A stretch of DNA of 64,000 nt from Inia geoffrensis (lineage: Eukaryota; Chordata; Mammalia; Artiodactyla; Iniidae): assembly GCA_036417435.1 (NCBI GenBank), contig CM070909.1, forward strand, positions 14,168,597 to 14,232,596. Direction: 5' to 3'. Position numbers and translations under genes: made by a program. Shown here piece by piece: positions 1-12,700 of the stretch; the stretch's first letter is position 1, and every line of letters begins with the position of its first letter. Below the pieces are notes generated by a model that saw nothing but the letters and a program-made list of their open reading frames with translations, did not search any database and was not told where the DNA came from.

Positions 1-68
1 GGTGTACAGAAGGAACATAGTATTGTCGATATCCCCACAGTCATCCAAAGTCACTGGACCCACATGCC
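1..68 (-). CDS. GUCY2C: GUCY2C exon 9, 5' part (cut by the window edge)
   Basis: It completes Gly362 and encodes [20 protein letters not shown] and YT, residues 363-384. It matches human [22 protein letters not shown]. The acceptor is CCCTAG/GG at 69-70. Residue 372 is Cys (TGT) where the human protein has Trp. The donor and the ligand-contact region lie outside the window. Confidence 0.88.
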
Positions 69-3000
69 CTAGGGCAAAATCAGAAACAGTTAGAGGCCAT
101 TGTTGACTTCTTGATTGAAAGACCAGTTACATCCTGACATAGGGTATAAAATAGATTCAAATTGCTCTATTTCACTGAAAAATTATTGACCTTAATGATG
201 CAATCTGAGGGCATCTGGATTGGTTCTTGGCCCTGAGATCTCTGAAGGATATTTTTATAAGAGATGGTATTTAGTTAGAAGGAAAATTCTTTCTCATTGC
301 ATTTAGAATGATGACACTAAATGTAATCAGTCAGTAGATTTCTCCTGATTATTAGTGACAAGTTTTTGTTGAGAGTATTGACTAAACTAGTGGCACAGTG
401 TTTGTCGCTCCATAATCTAACTTAGATTGTAAAAAGGTCAAAATCCCTTCACTACCATGTATTAGCTGAACACATTGAAAAAGTTAAGTTGAAAAAGTTA
501 AGTTATTTGAGTCTCAGTTTTCTCAACTATGAAATTATAGCCATATAGGATGAGCCTATGAAATGGCTGTTTAGGTAAAAGAAAAAGATTGATCAAATAC
601 CAGCAATTTCACATGGCTCAACATAATAGCTAATACTTATTTTGTGTTTACTAGACCAGGCTCTGTGCTAAGTGCTTTATATGCATTTATCATTTTATTC
701 TTCACCAAATACCATGACATAGAAGCTGTTACTATCTCCATTTTATTGATGAGAAGTCTGAGGTCAGAAATATTACTAACTTGTTCCAGGTTATAGGTAC
801 AGCTAGCAGGTGACTAATTGCTACTCATGATCACAGAGGTGCAGGCAAAATGGTGGCAGCCACTGCCGCTGCACCTCCCCCATTGTTGAAGCCCTTCCCC
901 CTCTGCTGATTATGACTGTCAAGGGATGTAAAGGGTTGGTGCTCCCCTCAATCCCCCTTCGTTTTTCTCTTTTTCCCCTTTGAGAGACAGACATTGAAGA
1001 CTAGAATATTCAAGCAACTGCATATATGGGGGAAATTAGAAAGCTACTACACATGCCCAGGGGAAGGCAGAGGCTCAGAAAAGACCTGAGAAGACCTTAT
1101 CTCCTCATCCGAGATAGCCTACCACAATAAAAACAAAAACAAAAGGCAAAACCAAAAAACAGCAAACCCTGGGGAATGAGAAAATTTCCCATTCCCCATG
1201 TGATTTCCAGGATTACCGATTATTAGATTCAAATGTCCAGTTTTCAACAAAAAACACAAAGCATACAAAGAAACAGGAAAGTATGGTTCATTCAAAATAA
1301 GAGAAAAAAAAAAAAAACCCAATGGAAATTATCCCTGAAAAAGACCTGATGGTGGGTCTACTGGACAAAGGCTTTAAAACAACTGTCTTAAAGATGCTCA
1401 AAGAACTAAAGAAAGGCATCGATAAAGTCAAGAAAATGATGTATGAACAAAATGTAAATAATAATAAAAAGGTAGAAAAACCTAAAAAAGAAATCAGAAA
1501 GAAATTCTGGAACTGAAAAGTACAGTAACTGAAATAAAAAATTTACTAGAGGGATCAAAGGCATATTTAAGCACACAGAAGAAAGAATTAGTGACCTTGA
1601 ATATAGGACAATGGAAATTATCAAATCTGAGGAACAGAAATAAAAAGGATTGAAAAGAAGTGAACAGAGTGTAAGGGACCTGTGGGACACCAGCAAGCAG
1701 ACAAATACATGCATTGTGGAAGTCCCAGAAGGAGAAGACAGAAAAATGGGTAAAGAGGCTATTTAAAAAAATAATGGCTGAAAACTTCCCAAATTTGATG
1801 AAACACGTGAATATAAACATCCGAGAAGCTCAATAAATGCCAAGTAGGATGAATTCAAAGAAATCCAAGCCAAGGCACATTATAATCAAATTGTCAAAAG
1901 CCAAAGACATAGAATTTTGAAAGCAGCAAGAGAGAAGTGATTCATCACATATAAGAGATGTTCAATAAGATTTATAAGCAGATTTCTCATTATAAACTTT
2001 GAAGGCTAGAAGGCAGTAGGCTGATATATTCAAAATGCTAAAAGAAAAAACTGTCAATCAAGAACACTTTATTCAACAAAGCTGTCCTTCAAAGTGAAAG
2101 GAAAGTAAGACATTCTAAGATAAAAGTTGAGAGGGTTTGTTACCTACCACTAGACCTGCCCTGCAAGAAATGTTCAAGGGAGTCTGGCAGGTTAAAATGA
2201 AAGAACAATAGACAGTAACTTGAAGCCATGTGAGGAAATAAAGATCTCAGTAAAGGCAAATACACAAGCAATTATAAAATCTAGTATTATTTTAAGAACA
2301 ATGTGTTACTCCACTTTTTGCTTTCTACATGACTTAAGAGATGAACGGGGCTTCCCTGGTGGCGCAGTGGTTAAGAATCCGCCTGCCACTGCAGGGGACA
2401 TGGGTTTGAGCCCTGGTCCAGGAAGATACCACATACCGCGGAGCAACAAAGTCCGTAAACCACAACTACCGAAACTGCACTCTAGGGCCCGTGAGCCACA
2501 ACTACTGAGCCCACGTGCCTAGAGTCTGTGCTCCACAACAAGAGAAGCCACCACAATGAGAAGCCCACACACTGCAACAAAGAGTAGCCCCTGCTCACCA
2601 CAACTAGAGAACGCCCGTGCGCAGAAACAAAGACCCGGCACAGCCAAAAAAAAAAAAAAAAAAAAAAAAAATAGAGAGAGAGAGATGGACGGTGGAGAGT
2701 GGACTCTCCACTTTCACTAATGGATAGAATACCAAGACAGAAGATAAGTAAGGAAACAGAGGACTTGAACAAAATGACAAACCAACTAGATATAAGAGAC
2801 AAATACAGAACATTCTACCCAACAACAGAATGCACATTTTTCTCAAGTGCCTGTAGGATATTTTCCAGAATAAACCATATGTTAAGCAACAAATTAAGTC
2901 TCAGTAAAATTTAAAAGACAGATATCATACAAAGTATTTTCTCTGACCACAATGAGCTGAAGTTAGAAATCAATACCAGAAGGAAAACTGAAAAATTCGC

Positions 3001-6000
3001 CAATTTGTGGAAATTAAACAGCACACACTTAAACAATCAATGGATCAAAGAAGAAATTACAAGGGGAAAATTTTAAGACCTAGAGATAGATGAATATAAA
3101 AATACAACACACTAAAACTTATGGGGCACACACAGTGAAAGCAGTGCTAAGGGGAAATTTATAACTATAAATGCTTACATTAAAAAACAACAAAGGTCTC
3201 AAATCAACACCCTAACTTTACAACTTAAGGAACTGGTTAAAGAAGAACAAATTAAACCCAAAGCTAGCAGAGGAAGGAAGTTGTAAAGATTAGAGCAGAG
3301 ATAAATGAAATACAGAATAGAAAATCAATTGAGGAAATCAATGAAACCAAAAGTTGGTTCTTCAAAAAGTTCAACAAAATTGACAAACACTTAGCCAGAT
3401 AGAATAAGGAAAAAAGGAGAAGACTTGAATTGCTAAAATCATAAATGAAAGTGGAGACATTACAACCAATTCTAAGGAAATAAAAAGGAATGTAAGACAG
3501 GACCATGAGCACCTGTATGCCAAAAAATTTGAGAACCTAGTTGAAATGAACAAATTTCTAGAAACACAAAACCTACCAAAACAAAACCATGAAGAAACAG
3601 AAAATCTGAATAGACCGATAACTAGTAAGGAGACTGAATCAGTAGTCAAAAATCTCCAGACCCTCTACCCCCTAAGAAAGGGCCCTGAACCTAATGACTT
3701 TACCAGTGAATTCTACCAAACATTAAAAAAATAATTAACACCAATCTTTCTCAAACTTTTCCAAAAACCTGAAGAGAGAGAAACACTGCCTAACTTATTT
3801 TATGAGGCCAGAATTACTCTGATACCAAAGCCAGACAATGACACCAAAAGAAAACTACACACCAATATCCCTTATGAACATTGATCTAAAAATCCTCAGC
3901 AAAATATTTGTAAACAGAATTCAATAGCATATTCAAAGGAGAATACAACATGACAAAATAATATTAATTCCTGAAATGCAAGGATGGGTCAACATATAAA
4001 AATTAATCAATATAATACACTACAAGAGAATGAAGAAAAAAACCACAGGATCATATGAATTGATGCAGAAAAAGCATTTTACAAAATTCAATACTTTCAT
4101 GATAAAACACTCAACACACTAGGAACAGAAGGAACCTACCTCAACATAATAAAAGCCATATATGAAAAACCCACAGCAAACATCATACTCAATGGTGAAA
4201 GGACAGAAAGGGAGATACGGAAGGACGAAAATCAAACTGCACCTACTTCTCTTCTTGCTGGTCTCTAAGCAGAGTCAGGACATCACTGCCCAAAATGCCC
4301 TGTGATGAGCTTGTTCATAAGTACAGGGCCTGAGCTACCTGCTCTTTCTTTGATATCCAAAGATTCTCAAGTTCTGAAGCATAAACTGGGGTCTAGTTAT
4401 AGATTATAGCATCCCCAAGGTTTATGCAATTATGTTTGCCTCCAATTAAGTTAAAGGTATTTAGCTGTTGATCCATTTATTGCCACACCCTCTCTTTTCT
4501 TCCCAAAGTCTGCCCATAGGGCCCATATTTCGTCAGATTCCTCTAGAAACTGTTAGGTAAGTGTTTTTTGCTCCTAGGAAACCGGTACCTTCAAAAGTGA
4601 CGTTCCTGAAAGCATGAGCAAATTTATGGGTGGTAACTTCTTCTCCATTTTCAAGAAATATCTTCAACATGTGTCCAAAGAGCAAGACTCCATCAAAGTA
4701 GGCAGCAGCGAAATCATTTTTTGCCTGAATGAGAAAGGAAAATCTTAAAATGAGTTCCAAGAAAGAAAAAAAGATTCTTGTCTTGAACCTGGAGAAACAC
4801 ATTCTTGGGGTCAGCAGGGTAACTGGAAAGGTAAAGGAATATTAGGGGAATTGTAGGGGTGGTATTAAAGGAAGTTTTGGAAAAACTTTTCTTGGACCAG
4901 GGCTCTTTATCACCCCCACGTGACAATTCTGTTTTCCCTTGGGATCAATAAACTGCAAACCCTGCCTTTAGGGAAGTATCTAAAAGCAGCTATGCTTCCT
5001 CCTTCCCATGATAAGAAAATATTTTACTTCGACCAGGAAGGACAACATACAGCATTTTCAATTCCTGTAAGGTTTTATATAGAAATAACGCTTTCATTTA
5101 AGCGGAAAAGAGAACAGCAACAAAAACAACCCCACTGCCTTTGAGTATCCTGATGGGGTAGGAAGAGTTTTGATTGGGTGATACCATTGAATCTGCTTTG
5201 GAGATAGTCCTGATTGGGTGTTAGTTCAAGCCACAAAGGTCTGCCCTGGGGAACATAAAAGGGGGTCAGAACTCCTCTGCCTTTGCAACAATTGTGTGGT
5301 TGTCTTCAGAGAGATGGGCTATGGATTAAAAGTTCTGTGCCCCCCTGAGACCGCTTGAGTTCTGTCGGCTCAGACACTTTGGAACTCCCACCTGTGAAGA
5401 ATCAGACTTTTGCCAGAGCCTAGAAGCTGTGCAAATGATATGTGAATACTACTAGACCCAGAAGTATATTTGCTAGAAAATATAAAAAGGAAAAACTAAA
5501 ACACTTCTCATTGGTTTCAGTGTCTTTTGCTGAAATCATCCTTTCATGACATGAAAAGAATCAGTTAAGACCCAGCACCCAAAGGGGTTGCAGCCCCTAA
5601 TTTTGGCAGGGTTGCAAAACACAGGGCTTAGAACTGCTAGTCTAGGCAAAACTGTGATTCACTCAAAGGTCCCCAACTTTCCTCACTGCTCTTTGGGCCT
5701 TGTCATCCCAAAGTTGTTCAGGGTCCTCAGGACAGACTGCCCCTCCACTTCCCTCTCCAAACCTGCTCTCAACTGTGTCTGAGGGCAGAAAACATCCGAT
5801 GAATTTAGTCGCGTTAAGGTACAGTGACTGATAAAACCCAAAGTGGTATTAGAGGCAGGGGTCTTGCATTTAATTGAGACATTAATGATTTTTTAAAATA
5901 TATTTTTAAAATTTATTTTCTTCCACTGTGTCTAGTCTTCTTTGTGGCGCATGGGCTTCTCTCTAGTTGTGGCGTTCGGGCTTTCTCTCTCTAGTTGTGG

Positions 6001-6722
6001 CGTGTGGGCTCCAGAGCACATGGGCTCTGTCTGCAGTTTTTGTGGCACGTGGGCACACGGACTCTCTAGTTGAGGCATGTGAGCTCAGTAGTTGTGGCAC
6101 GTGGGCTTAGTTGCCCCACAGCATGTGGGATCTTAGTTCCCTGACCAGGGATCAAACCCGCGTCCCCAGCATTGGAAGGTGGATTCTTTACCACTGGACC
6201 ACCAGGGAAGTCCTGAGACATTAATGATTTAATGTCCAATTGGAGGTTCTTTTTCTGGGACAAATGCTAAACCAGATGGGATGCTGGGATAAGAGGAATA
6301 AACCAGGCCTCGCCCGGACAAATCTGAACAATGGCCAACCTAATTTTTAAAAAAAAGGGCAATGTCTTAACCTAGGAATATGTATCTCTGGAGGTAGAAC
6401 TGTGATATCAGGGCCAGCAGAAAGTTGCTTTAGGATGTAGGGGACTTCATTTATCTTTCATTGTTTAATTTCTACCTCCCCTACATTAGCAGGGCTTGTT
6501 CTGATCTTCCCACACTGTCATTTCTGTTCTGATGTTACAGCAGTGTGCACCGTGGTGTTGATCTAGAGCCTAGCACAGTGACCTATAGTAACAGTTTCAG
6601 TAGCAGGAATCCTGCTATTGGCCTCAGTTAACATTTGTTGAGTGAATTGGAACAAGTGAAAAAAACGAATTGCTCATTTTAGAATTTGGGTCCCAAATGG
6701 AAGAATGATATTTTACCCTTGC

Positions 6723-6771
<49 letters not shown>

Positions 6772-9700
6772 TATATGAAGCTTACCAGTGATAAATTCTT
6801 GGAGAAAGAGCTATTTGAGGCAGAAGTTTCAGGAGGCAGTGTCAGAACAAGAACATTTTTCATATAGTCGGGGGCTGTAACATTGTCCATGAAGTAGTGG
6901 TCACTGGAATAAAAAGTACAAGTTTCTCATGAAAACTAGATTCCTCTAAAAATAGAAATGGAGCCTCTACAATTCATACAGCAGCCTTGAAATAGTTTAA
7001 AACATCATTTTCCTGCAAAACGTTCTACTTTTCCCAGATAAGTTTCTTCTACACCTGCTACCTTGAATAGCAGAAATTAGGCAGCTGTGGTTAACATACA
7101 CAAATGGAAAGGAAGGTCAGAACACAGATGCTTATTTGAGGAAGATTTTTTAGGGGCTCTGGGCACATAAGCTTGTTTTCAAGGCTTAATGACTCTTGGT
7201 TTATACCTGGAAACTTTCTTTTCCTTAAGTGCTCATAACACTTTAGAGATTTAGGGATAGGATAGAGAGAAATTTTATGAATTAAATTTACTTTCCGGAT
7301 GGTGAAACATAAGCATGAAAAGACCAAGCATTTTCTCTAACACTGTAAGCTTCTTAACATTAGATTATCGATCCCTGTATCCTCGACTCCTAGACAGGAT
7401 TTGGTACATTGGGGACCCTCAATACCGTCTGGGATGGCACTGCCAATCATATGGGTCCCAAGCTTCCTAATCATTTTAATGTTTTAATATGCAAATAACC
7501 TGACAAGCTTGAACCGCTGTAACTAGGATGACCATCATTTAATAGGCAAACAGTAGGTGAACACATTGATGTACAGAGGGCTGTGTTGAATAGTCTGCAC
7601 ATATTGTCACATCTAATCCTAAAAGCACCCCTTATAAAGTAGGCATTTTTATTCTCACTTTACAAATGAGAATCTCAAGATATACTAAGTAATACCCAAG
7701 AGTCAAATGAACCAGAAGTGTCAGAGTTAGAATGTGAACCCAAGTTATGTCTAGTTTCAAATGAATCTATCTCATGAGCATTCTGAAACAGACCCAGAGG
7801 TCCTTAGGGAATAGTGACAAAAGAATGCCAACACTTCGGCAGTTGATTGAGGATTTGCTAAAAATAAAATTGCACCAGCCTGGTGACGTCGAGGCCTCCT
7901 TCCAGAGGGCAAAGCAGCTATTGAAAGCAGCTATCAATGTGGTTGTAGGAATAAAATGTTGATCACTTTTCCCTCTTTTTCATATTCTGCAGCTAAAAGG
8001 CTCGGTTGACTAGCTTGTCTTTGTGTACAAGATAGGCCTGCAGTTCCTATGCTTCATTTTTCTCAATACTGGGACAAGTGCATTTAGTGTGGGTGAAATG
8101 ACTAGGCAAATATGATATAGTGCAGGAATAGCTTCTGGTCTGAATACGGACAGGGAATGATTAATGATCCAATCAGATAAGTGAAGTCATATGAGCTAGC
8201 TGATGGGGCAAGGGACACAGGTGTACCAGCAACACCTTTTTAAAGCCTAATCTGACTCAGATATTACCTTTGCACAGTTTGTTTGTGGGGTCTCCAATCA
8301 TGTTAGAAAATGAGTAGTGAAAAGAGGGAACGTGATAAAAGGTAGTTTCTGTTCTCTAGAATTTTCTCCCCTTAGTTCCAGATAAGTGCAGAGGAAAAGA
8401 TCACCACCCAATGACTATACCACAGAGGGCAAAGAATAACTGTGTAAATCAAATTCACTTAACGGGAACTTTTCTCTTACCGAAGGTGGCTGAAGGAAAA
8501 ATAATCTAGGACCAAAGGCCATTAGCAATTGAAGGCATAGATAGGGCCCACGTTCTCAGAAATATGATTGGGATATTAGTTGATTTATTACTGCCTGGAA
8601 AATAAACACCTTAAAATCAGGCTGAAGACCAGGATCTTTGTTGAATGAGCATGCGGGTTTAGTGGGAATTTCATAAAACTTTTGTATTTGACATGATAGT
8701 GATGTCGAAGGTATACATCTCTGCTAAAGCTATAATTAATTAAATAAGAATGAGGGTGTGATAAAGAAGAAATGAAACACTGGTTAAAGTATTATCTTCA
8801 TGCAGAATCCCATTTTAGGCTGTGCAAAACGTGAGAAAAGAGAATATCTTCCAGAAATCCTTAGAGTATTTCCTTTCTGAAAGGAGGAGAGTTCTTCCAA
8901 ATATTATACCTACTTGAATAAATCCACTAGAATAATGACAGTGTCTTCAGCCACTGCTCGGTCACCCTTGAGGATGTTGATGGTGTTTGGTGTACCACAC
9001 ATAACAATCACTGCAGGAGAGAGAGCAAGACAGGGAGAAAAATATACAATAGTCTACTCCCAAGCAGGAAGGGAACCAGGGGCCTGAATTTGAACCCAGT
9101 AAGTCCATGCTACATTCATGTTTTAAGATTAACACCAGTGCCTCCAATTTACTCCCCTGCTCCTTTTATTTTTCATTTACAGTCATAGAAGCAGAGGAGA
9201 ACTGCATGGGATCTTAAAAGCATCATCTAGTCCTTGCCCTTAATTTTATTGATTTAAGGAGACTGTAGCTAAAATGTCAGTGAGATAAAAAAACTGGTGG
9301 ATGAATAATTCTGATAGTCAAGTATTTGGGTCTGGCTTAGTGCTTATTCCATTACACGAGGCTGGAGTAGTTATAGAAGCTATTTTCAGTGGTAAGTGAA
9401 GGGCACTGCCACTTGTAAAGTAGTTGGAAAAGATATAAATTAATGTAAGAATTTATGAAGTCTTCCTAAGCACCTTTCCTTGGGTTTTGGTTGCAGCTTC
9501 TTAGCTCAGAAAGTGATTTCAGTGATCGAGTTCCAGTCTGATTCTCTAAGCTCTCCTATCCACTGCAGCCAGATTTCCCAAATGCATGGATTGATGAGTA
9601 AGATAAATAAGCTGGGAGGCACTTCATCAGATCTGTTCACACACTGTGTTGTCCAGTTGAACTGTAAACACTTTAGGGACATGAATCATCTTATATTTCT

Positions 9701-12700
9701 TGTTCCCCATATCTTGGTTAACGTTTTGCATGTGGTAGGCTCTTAATATGGCAAATGCTTAATTATAACAGCAAATGATATTTCAAGCGATACCAGGGTT
9801 TCCTGACAAGCAAGGACATTTCCTCGTAGAAAATTCCACAGTTGATTCCTTTGTTCCTGATATATTCTTATTTGCAAAAAGAATTCTGTGGAAAGTGAAA
9901 TAAATCACCAAATAACTTAGTATCCCATTGGCCTTTCACACTTGGCTTATAACTGAGAGATCATTAGGCAGGTAAAATACCGACAGAGTGAAGCATAGTG
10001 AGACAATCCTTGCCTACCTGGTAATTTTGCTTAAGGCTACATATCAATAAATACATCCTCTTGGTCACCAGGGGACGAGGGTTCAGAATATTTGAGAAAT
10101 CGTCACAAATCCAACAATATATTAGATTGTAGTGAACTTAAAAAGCAGTTTACTAATAGTGGCTCGTGATATCATTTTTGGCTTATAAAAGCTGGATTTT
10201 AGCATCATCATTACTTTCATGTTAATATATTTGCTCAACATTACTTTGCTAATTTCTCTCAGAGGATAAGGTTTTAATCAGCAAAAGGAACAGTATAACG
10301 GAGGCGCATGCAGCTACAGATCTCTGCAAATATACAAAATATACAGTAACGATGATAGCTCTGTGGTGGTCGATTTGTCAAAATGACTCATAGGGAGGTG
10401 GCAGTTGTGTGGACGTAGCTGGCCAAAAATCATCTTCATGTCTTCTTACCATTGCTTTTCCTGTTCTGGTCCATTAAGATATGCTGAAACTCGACATCCC
10501 TTCTCAGCATTTCCTTGAAGGTAAGTTGCTGAGAAAAATAGGAAACTCCAGCCTCCAGAGCATTGAGGTACCTAGAACAGAAAAAAAGAGAAACTCTAAG
10601 AATAATCAGCTTAGTTTCTTCATGGCTTTTTCCATGGTGTTTGCTCACTGTTTACAGATCTGTCCAGGGACCTGTTCACCTAAAATTTACTTCTACCACT
10701 AACACAATAGACAATACACAGCGTGATACCAATGGTTAGGACTACGGACATCTAATTTAGGGAAAGTTTTAGGGAATCTTCGTGTATATATACAGATAGT
10801 AGACATTTGGCAAATCCCTGATAATGGCTCCTTGTTATTTGCTGAAGGAAGACTATTCTGCTTGTCCCATTATCACAGATAAATGGAAACTTTTGAATCT
10901 ATAGTACAAAAATTCAGAGTTGATAGGAATAATTTCTCCTACTGTGTGAAGAGGACTTTTGTGTGCTCTACGCTCACCCCAAAATTTCTAGGATGCTGCC
11001 TTAGGGTTGATTCTTGTTGTTCCCTGGATGTGTGTTCCCACTGGTACCCTATTTTGGTCCTCTGAATGCTTTGGTGGAGAGCTACTGCAGACTCCTTCAA
11101 GAGATTCTTTTTGCCACCTTGGCTGGAGTTGTGTGAGCCTTGTGATTTTATTTTAGCAATGGTACCCAATATCCTGTTCTCCCCACCACCCTTATTCCTC
11201 TGAAAAGCAGTGAGAGAAATGATTTCTAACTTGTGTAGGACAGGCAGAATGCATACTCTCTGCTATCATATGTTGCTTGGTAATATGACAGCATTTACTT
11301 CTGGTTTCCCTCCTCCTTATTTGTAAAATGGAGATCATAATACTTGTTCTTTTCTGTAGAGGGTTTATTTTCATGAAAATATATTTATTGGGACTTCCCT
11401 GGTGGTCGAGTAGTAAAGAATCCGCCTTACAATGCAGGGCACGTGGGTTTGATCTCTGGTCAGGGAACGAAGATCCCAAATGCTGGGGCAACTAAGCCCG
11501 CGTGTCACAACTACTGAGCTCGCATGCCTCAACTAGAGCCTGCATGCCGCAACTAAGATCCGACGCAGCCAAAAAATAAATTAATAAATAATAAATCTAA
11601 AATATATAAATATTTATTGCTAGGTCACTTATGCCACTTGGGAAGAATTAGAAAAAAATTTAGTCAATGTATTTACGATTACATAGACACTTTATGTCAA
11701 TCACATTGAGACAACAAATCATATCACTGTTAACTAAAAAACTATGAGAAAATGCAATTTTTTGAAAATATGTCTAAAAAACATTTATTCAGAGTTCTCA
11801 AGACATATAACACACTCCATATGATTCCTTTTTATTAATATGAAACAGTAGCTGCACATCCTATAGAATAAACGTTCATTATTCAATTGAATCTGTAGAC
11901 CTCATATCCTAAGACTGTCAGCCTCAACATCAGACTCTCCTTCTTACACCACTACATTCTAGTAGTTAACAACAATTTGGGCAGAGGTCAGGAAGAAAAT
12001 TGTGGCCACCTTGAATAACTAACTCCATGCACTCCTTTTAGGAAATAAATATTACGTAACTTTTAAAACATGTTCTTGAAAAGACATTTTTCATTTGCTG
12101 TACAGCAAAACTAACACAACATTGTAAATCAGCTATACTTTACTCCAATAAAAATTCTTTTAAAAAGAGAGACGTAGATGTAGAGAACGGACATGTGGAC
12201 GCAGTGGGGAAAGAGGTGGGTGGGATGAATTGGGAGATTAGGTTTGACATAAATACTCTACCATATGTAAAACAGATAGCTAGTGGGAACCTGCTGTATA
12301 GCACAGGGAGCTAAGCTCTGTGCTCTGTGATGACCTAGGTGGGAGGGAGGCCCAAAAGGGAGGGGATATAGATATGCATATAGCTGATTCACTTCGTTGT
12401 ACAGCAGAAACTAACACAACACTGTAAAGCAATTTTACTCCAATAAAAAAAAAAATGGCTTCAAACCAAAAAAAAAGAAAAAGAAAGTGCTTAGTGCAAT
12501 GTTTGGCAAAAAGTAAGGACTCAAATAAAGTTGCTGTTAAAAAAAAAAAGACAGACATTTTTACCTGTTGCTACTGATTTAGATCATGGAATCAGTGAAG
12601 TGTTGTACACTTCCAAGTGAAATTTCAATTTGACCTAAAGTTAATGGGTATCTACTTCAGAGAGCTATGCTTAATATACCTAGTTCAAATAGGAGTAACA

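Larger units (their letters stand above)
69..4588 (-). other. GUCY2C intron 8
   Basis: This intron is mostly repeats: a MIR at about 620-812, a decayed L1M from about 1010 to 4203 and a SINE inside it. Bases 4210-4588 show nothing I recognise. Confidence 0.8.
4725..6785 (-). other. GUCY2C intron 7
   Basis: It holds a SINE at 5892-6214 and a simple repeat at 6722-6776. Bases 4725-5875 are otherwise unrecognised. A stretch near 5161-5440 has an LTR-like look (AACATAAAAGGGG box and an ATTAAA) but I could not name it. Confidence 0.7.

Noticed and set aside
5161..5440. A further LTR in intron 7
   Set aside because: There is a TATA-like and an ATTAAA-like motif but no clear TG/CA ends and no match I can name.
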